Positions 6,749 to 9,369 of a stretch of DNA of 9,369 nt are shown here, in pieces (the first letter of the stretch is position 1; every line of letters starts with the position of its first letter). The notes below the pieces were generated by a model. That model searched no databases and had not been told where the DNA came from. It saw only the letters and a list, made by a program, of their open reading frames with translations. The position numbers were made by a program, and so were the translations under genes. This DNA comes from an uncultured Prevotellaceae bacterium (GTDB lineage Bacteria; Bacteroidota; Bacteroidia; Bacteroidales; Bacteroidaceae), in the NCBI GenBank assembly GCA_905202115.1, contig CAJKQZ010000096.1, positions 1 through 9,369 on the forward strand. The letters are read 5' to 3'.

Positions 6749-7018
6749 ATGAGAACTTACAAATACCAACAAGGCACCGACGAGCTCACGGTAGTAATCG
6801 ACGAGAAAGCCGGTACGATAGTGAAAATCTCTTCCTCTGCCGGAAACATTACGCTTCCCGACGGTTGTACCGATGAAATGCTTGCCGCGGTAGCAATGGC
6901 TACCTACGAAGCAATAAATAACGAGGTGCATGATGAGGAAAGCGATGTAATCACGCTCGAAAGCAAGCCTACGCAATGGAATGAGCATTCGCTCAGCTTC
7001 AATGCTGTGAACAAGTAA
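6749..7018 (+). CDS. Small epsilon-like subunit of the decarboxylase
   Basis: This 89-residue soluble, acidic protein lies between the delta and biotin-carrier genes, the place of mmdE in the Veillonella mmd cluster as I recall it. Its C-terminal half (41-78, EMLAAVAMATYEAIN then HDEES, ITL and WN) matches the tail of the upstream OadG-type subunit: HDEES and WN are separated by 11 residues in both. The recalled MmdE is likewise related to the C-terminal end of the delta subunit. Its N-terminus (MRTYKYQ...LTVVIDEKAGTIVKI) resembles the N-terminus of the biotin carrier next to it (MKQYKYR...YDVVINEINGKNAKV). It has no membrane helix or biotin site. I infer a role in holding the complex together. 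A gap of 113 bases precedes it, without a clear promoter, and 29 bases separate it from the next gene. Confidence 0.72.
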   Translation: MRTYKYQQGTDELTVVIDEKAGTIVKISSSAGNITLPDGCTDEMLAAVAMATYEAINNEVHDEESDVITLESKPTQWNEHSLSFNAVNK

Positions 7019-7047
7019 CCAGAAAATCAGAAAAAACAAATAAGACG

Positions 7048-7533
7048 ATGAAACAATACAAGTATCGTGTGAACGGACAAACTTATGATGTTGTCATTAA
7101 CGAAATCAATGGCAAGAACGCAAAAGTAGAAGTTAACGGCATTTTTTTCGATGTTGAAATGGAGGGCGAGGCTGGCAAAGGATTGCCTTCCATAACCGGA
7201 ATCTCAGCAGCTTCCGAAAGCAGTGCGCCTGCTGCCGCTGCTTCTGCAAAAGCTGCTCCCGCTCCTGCGGCTCCCAAAGCGGCTGCAAAACCTGCTGCCG
7301 CAGTTCAGGCAACGGGTAAGGGCACTCCGTTGAAAGCGCCTCTGCCAGGAGTAATAACTTCGATTGACGTAGCTGTTGGCGACGCCGTTAAGAAAGGTCA
7401 GACTGTCGTTGTGCTCGAGGCCATGAAAATGCAGAACAACATTAACGCCGAGAATGACGGTACCGTAACCTCTATAGCTGTCAACAAGGGTGACTCTGTA
7501 ATGGAGGGAACAGTTCTTCTTACAATAGGATAG
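7048..7533 (+). CDS. mmdC: Decarboxylase gamma subunit, biotin carboxyl carrier
   Basis: This 161-residue protein has three parts: an N-terminal beta-rich head (1-50), an Ala/Pro/Lys-rich flexible linker (about 53-92), and a C-terminal biotinyl-lipoyl domain (about 94-161). The biotin attachment motif is EAMKM at 124-128, with Lys127 as the biotinylated residue, and the domain shows the usual PLPGVI and GTV...V..GD..  hairpin glycines. The carrier takes the carboxyl group from the alpha subunit and delivers it to the membrane beta subunit, where decarboxylation drives Na+ export. Biotin ligase is not encoded here. The start follows an A-rich leader, and the beta gene begins only 9 bases after the stop, so the two are surely co-transcribed. 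Confidence 0.95.
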   Translation: MKQYKYRVNGQTYDVVINEINGKNAKVEVNGIFFDVEMEGEAGKGLPSITGISAASESSAPAAAASAKAAPAPAAPKAAAKPAAAVQATGKGTPLKAPLPGVITSIDVAVGDAVKKGQTVVVLEAMKMQNNINAENDGTVTSIAVNKGDSVMEGTVLLTIG

Positions 7534-7542
7534 TTGTTATAA

Positions 7543-8698
7543 ATGCACGAATTCGGGCTGTTCCTCTCTTCCAAGTTCAACGATTTTCTTACGTACACCG
7601 GTTTCGCTTGTGCGTCGTACGAAAATCTGCTGATGATTGTCATCGGTGTGTCTTTCATATGGCTTGCAATCAAGAAGGACTTTGAACCGTTACTTTTGAT
7701 TCCTATAGGGCTCGGAATAATCCTCGGAAACATTCCGTTCAAGGCTGTGGGATTGGAGATAGGCCTTTATGAGGACAATTCGGTGCTTAATATCTTTTAC
7801 CAGGGTGTAAAAGGAGGATGGTACCCGCCGCTTGTTTTCCTCGGTATAGGTGCGATGACCGATTTCACGGCGTTGATAGCCAACCCCAAGCTGCTTCTTG
7901 TAGGTGCTGCGGCGCAGTTCGGTATTTTCGGGGCGTATATGCTTGCCCTCCTGCTTGGATTCGAGCCCAACCAGGCTGCGGGAATAGCCATAATAGGAGG
8001 CGCTGACGGGCCAACGGCGATATTCCTTTCGTCCAAGCTTGCGCCGAATCTTATGGGAGCGATAGCCGTGTGCGCTTACTCTTATATGGCTCTTGTGCCG
8101 GTGATACAGCCGCCGTTAATGCGGTTGCTCACGACGAAGAAAGAGAGACTTATCCGCATGAAGCCGGTGCGCCAGGTGTCGCAAGCCGAAAGAATAATCT
8201 TTCCTATTGTGGGTCTGCTGCTCACTACGTTTCTTGTGCCTTCGGGCCTTCCGTTGCTCGGCATGTTGTTTTTCGGCAATCTCTTGAAGGAGAGTACCAG
8301 GACAACGCGCCTTGCCAAGACGGCGGGAAGTGCGTTGAACGATCGTGGTAATGTTGCTCGGTCTTACGGTAGGATGTTCTACGCAGGCCAATGTATTCCT
8401 TACAAAGGAAACCGTTTTCATTTTCCTTCTCGGTGCGTTTTCGTTCATTATCGCAACTACTTCCGGAGTGTTGTTCGTAAAGGTTTTGAACCTTATACTG
8501 CCAAAGGACAAGAAACTGAATCCTTTGATAGGAAATGCGGGTGTCTCGGCTGTTCCTATGGCTGCGAGAATATCCAACACCTTAGGTTTGAAATACAACG
8601 GTAGTAACTATCTGCTCATGCACGCAATGGGGCCCAATGTTGCCGGCGTAATAGGTTCGGCTGTTGCGGCCGGTGTGCTTTTAGGTTTTCTCAATTGA
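7543..8698 (+). pseudogene. mmdB: Decarboxylase beta subunit (Na+ pump), broken by a frameshift
   Basis: This is the OadB/MmdB/GcdB membrane subunit, which decarboxylates carboxybiotin and moves Na+ out. The first frame carries GGWYPPLVFLGIGAMTDF (91-108) and the essential Asp motif GGADGPTAIFLSSKLAPN (152-169, Asp155), then KTAGSALND up to residue 267. After base 8343 the frame goes to unrelated sequence ending at 8604. The family sequence continues one frame on, from 8345: VVMLLGLTVGCSTQANVF, NPLIGNAGVSAVPMAAR and MHAMGPNVAGVIGSAVAAG, ending at 8698. The family expects Ile-Val between Asp and the next Val, so GAT-ATC-GTG seems to have become GATCGTG, a loss of two bases. Joined, the protein would be about 385 residues, normal for the family. 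Both halves keep their conserved residues, so the break is recent or an assembly error; if real, the Na+ pump would be dead. Confidence 0.92.
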
Positions 8699-8705
8699 AT
8701 AAAAC

Positions 8706-8745
8706 AAGCCGTCTTGTTGTCCCTGCGGGGAAGACAGGGCGGCTT
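8706..8745 (+). terminator. Strong hairpin terminator after the decarboxylase operon
   Basis: The 40-base inverted repeat starts AAGCCG and ends CGGCTT. It folds into a stem of 17 pairs, some of them G-U, with one G-A mismatch and a four-base TGCG loop. It begins 7 bases after the beta-subunit stop. The 3' side continues with ATTATT instead of a pure T run, and the 5' side is preceded by AATAAAA, so it might act in both directions. Confidence 0.7.
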
Positions 8746-8869
8746 ATTATGTATTGCTATCGGCCTTTCCGGCGTGTGTTTTTACGGTGAGGGTATTTTT
8801 TGGAACGTATTTCTGATGTGAAATTTATATATTACTGTTTTTAGGAACAGATAAACGGAATATAATGTT

Positions 8870-9190
8870 ATGAGTTGGCTTATACTTTTTGGGGCCGGTT
8901 TTTTCGAGATGGGCTTCACTTTCTGCCTGAATAAGATTCGCGAGACGTCGGGTACGTCGATGTATCTCTGGATAGGGGCATTCCTTGTTTCTTCATTTTT
9001 CAGCATGTATTTGCTGGCAAAGGCCACGCAGGTTATCCCTGTGGGCACGGCCTATCCAGTATGGACCGGAATCGGTGCCGTTGGCACTGTTTTGCTCGGC
9101 ATATTTCTTTTTCACGAACCGGTGTCGTTCTGGCGGTTATTCTTTATTTTTACTTTAGTCGTTTCGGTAATCGGTTTGAAAATGGTGTGA
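8870..9190 (+). CDS. Small multidrug resistance exporter, Gdx/SugE subtype
   Basis: This 106-residue protein has four membrane helices and the start MSWLILFGAGFFE, with the proton/substrate-coupling Glu at residue 13. VGTAYPVWTGIGAVGTVLLG (58-77) is the signature of the guanidinium-exporter (Gdx, formerly SugE) branch, not the EmrE/Qac branch. Such proteins work as antiparallel dimers in the inner membrane and exchange guanidinium-like cations for protons. By alignment with E. coli SugE from memory, Ser45, Tyr62 and Trp65 of the binding site are kept, while the Trp at position 16 is Phe here, and the usual AYAVW reads AYPVW. It is a separate unit: a terminator lies 125 bases upstream. I see no clear guanidine riboswitch and no clear promoter in 8746-8869. 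The exact substrate is open. Confidence 0.87.
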   Translation: MSWLILFGAGFFEMGFTFCLNKIRETSGTSMYLWIGAFLVSSFFSMYLLAKATQVIPVGTAYPVWTGIGAVGTVLLGIFLFHEPVSFWRLFFIFTLVVSVIGLKMV

Positions 9191-9331
9191 GCCGTATATT
9201 CTGACCTTTCCCTCGTGTGGATAGAGTATACTGTTTTCCGTTAAATCCGCGGTGCTTTTCCGTGTGGCTTTGCAGACAAAAACGGTCATCCGCCAAGCAC
9301 TTGAAAATCAGCACGTGTATATATAGCGAAA

Positions 9332-9369
9332 AATATGTCTGAGATATTTTAAAATATCTCAGACATATT
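9332..9369. repeat. Dispersed two-hairpin repeat, copy 4 (right end cut by window)
   Basis: Here hairpin 1 is a perfect 38-bp palindrome: arms TATGTCTGAGATA (9334-9346) and TATCTCAGACATA (9355-9367), with a loop TTTTAAAA that is itself self-complementary and an AA/TT extension on each side. The window ends before palindrome 2 would begin, so orientation cannot be judged. The stretch between the exporter stop and this copy (9191-9331) shows no gene. Confidence 0.85.

Noticed and set aside
8746..8869. Guanidine riboswitch in front of the Gdx/SugE-type gene
   Set aside because: One ACGG occurs (near 8784), but the paired ACGR-loop hairpins of the mini-ykkC class, or the conserved core of the other classes, could not be found by eye. 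A covariance-model search would settle it.
1..9369. CRISPR-like reading of the repeated palindromes
   Set aside because: The copies are 1.3-5.5 kb apart with genes between them, and there are no short regular spacers and no cas genes.

Overview
The window looks like Bacteroidales chromosomal DNA, possibly a metagenome contig, with an overall moderate GC content. Supporting signs are promoters of the Bacteroidetes type (TAnnTTTG at -7, TTTG near -33), A-rich leaders instead of strong Shine-Dalgarno sites, a succinate-to-propionate decarboxylase operon whose OadG-type subunit carries an extracytoplasmic lamin-tail-like domain, and a KilA-N protein of a type familiar from Bacteroides relatives. 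The genus cannot be fixed from sequence alone. All genes that I accept are on the + strand.

Layout. Bases 1-1320 hold one copy of a dispersed palindromic repeat and a KilA-N gene (313-1120) broken by one frameshift; inside that gene is a perfect 32-bp palindrome. Bases 1319-1545 hold a second repeat copy and a promoter. Bases 1545-3786 encode a lipoprotein substrate-binding protein and a FecCD/BtuC permease, a partial metal-chelate/cobalamin-type ABC importer with no ATPase gene beside it. Bases 3787-4140 hold a third repeat copy and a good promoter. Bases 4141-8698 are a five-gene operon in the order alpha, delta, epsilon-like, gamma (biotin carrier), beta: a sodium-pumping methylmalonyl-CoA decarboxylase. 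The beta gene has a 2-base deletion type of frameshift. A strong hairpin terminator (8706-8745) follows, then a small multidrug resistance (Gdx/SugE type) exporter gene (8870-9190), and a fourth repeat copy cut by the window end.

How it fits together. The decarboxylase would turn methylmalonyl-CoA into propionyl-CoA and CO2 and export Na+, the energy-conserving step of propionate formation. The upstream step, methylmalonyl-CoA mutase, needs adenosylcobalamin, so a BtuFC-like pair next door is suggestive, but nothing in the sequence fixes its substrate and no B12 riboswitch is seen.

The least ordinary items are the two-hairpin repeat, found four times in 9.4 kb and placed in front of transcription units; the self-complementary ten-codon stretch in the KilA-N gene, which encodes the same peptide on both strands; and the small epsilon-like subunit, which looks like the head of the biotin carrier joined to the tail of the OadG subunit.
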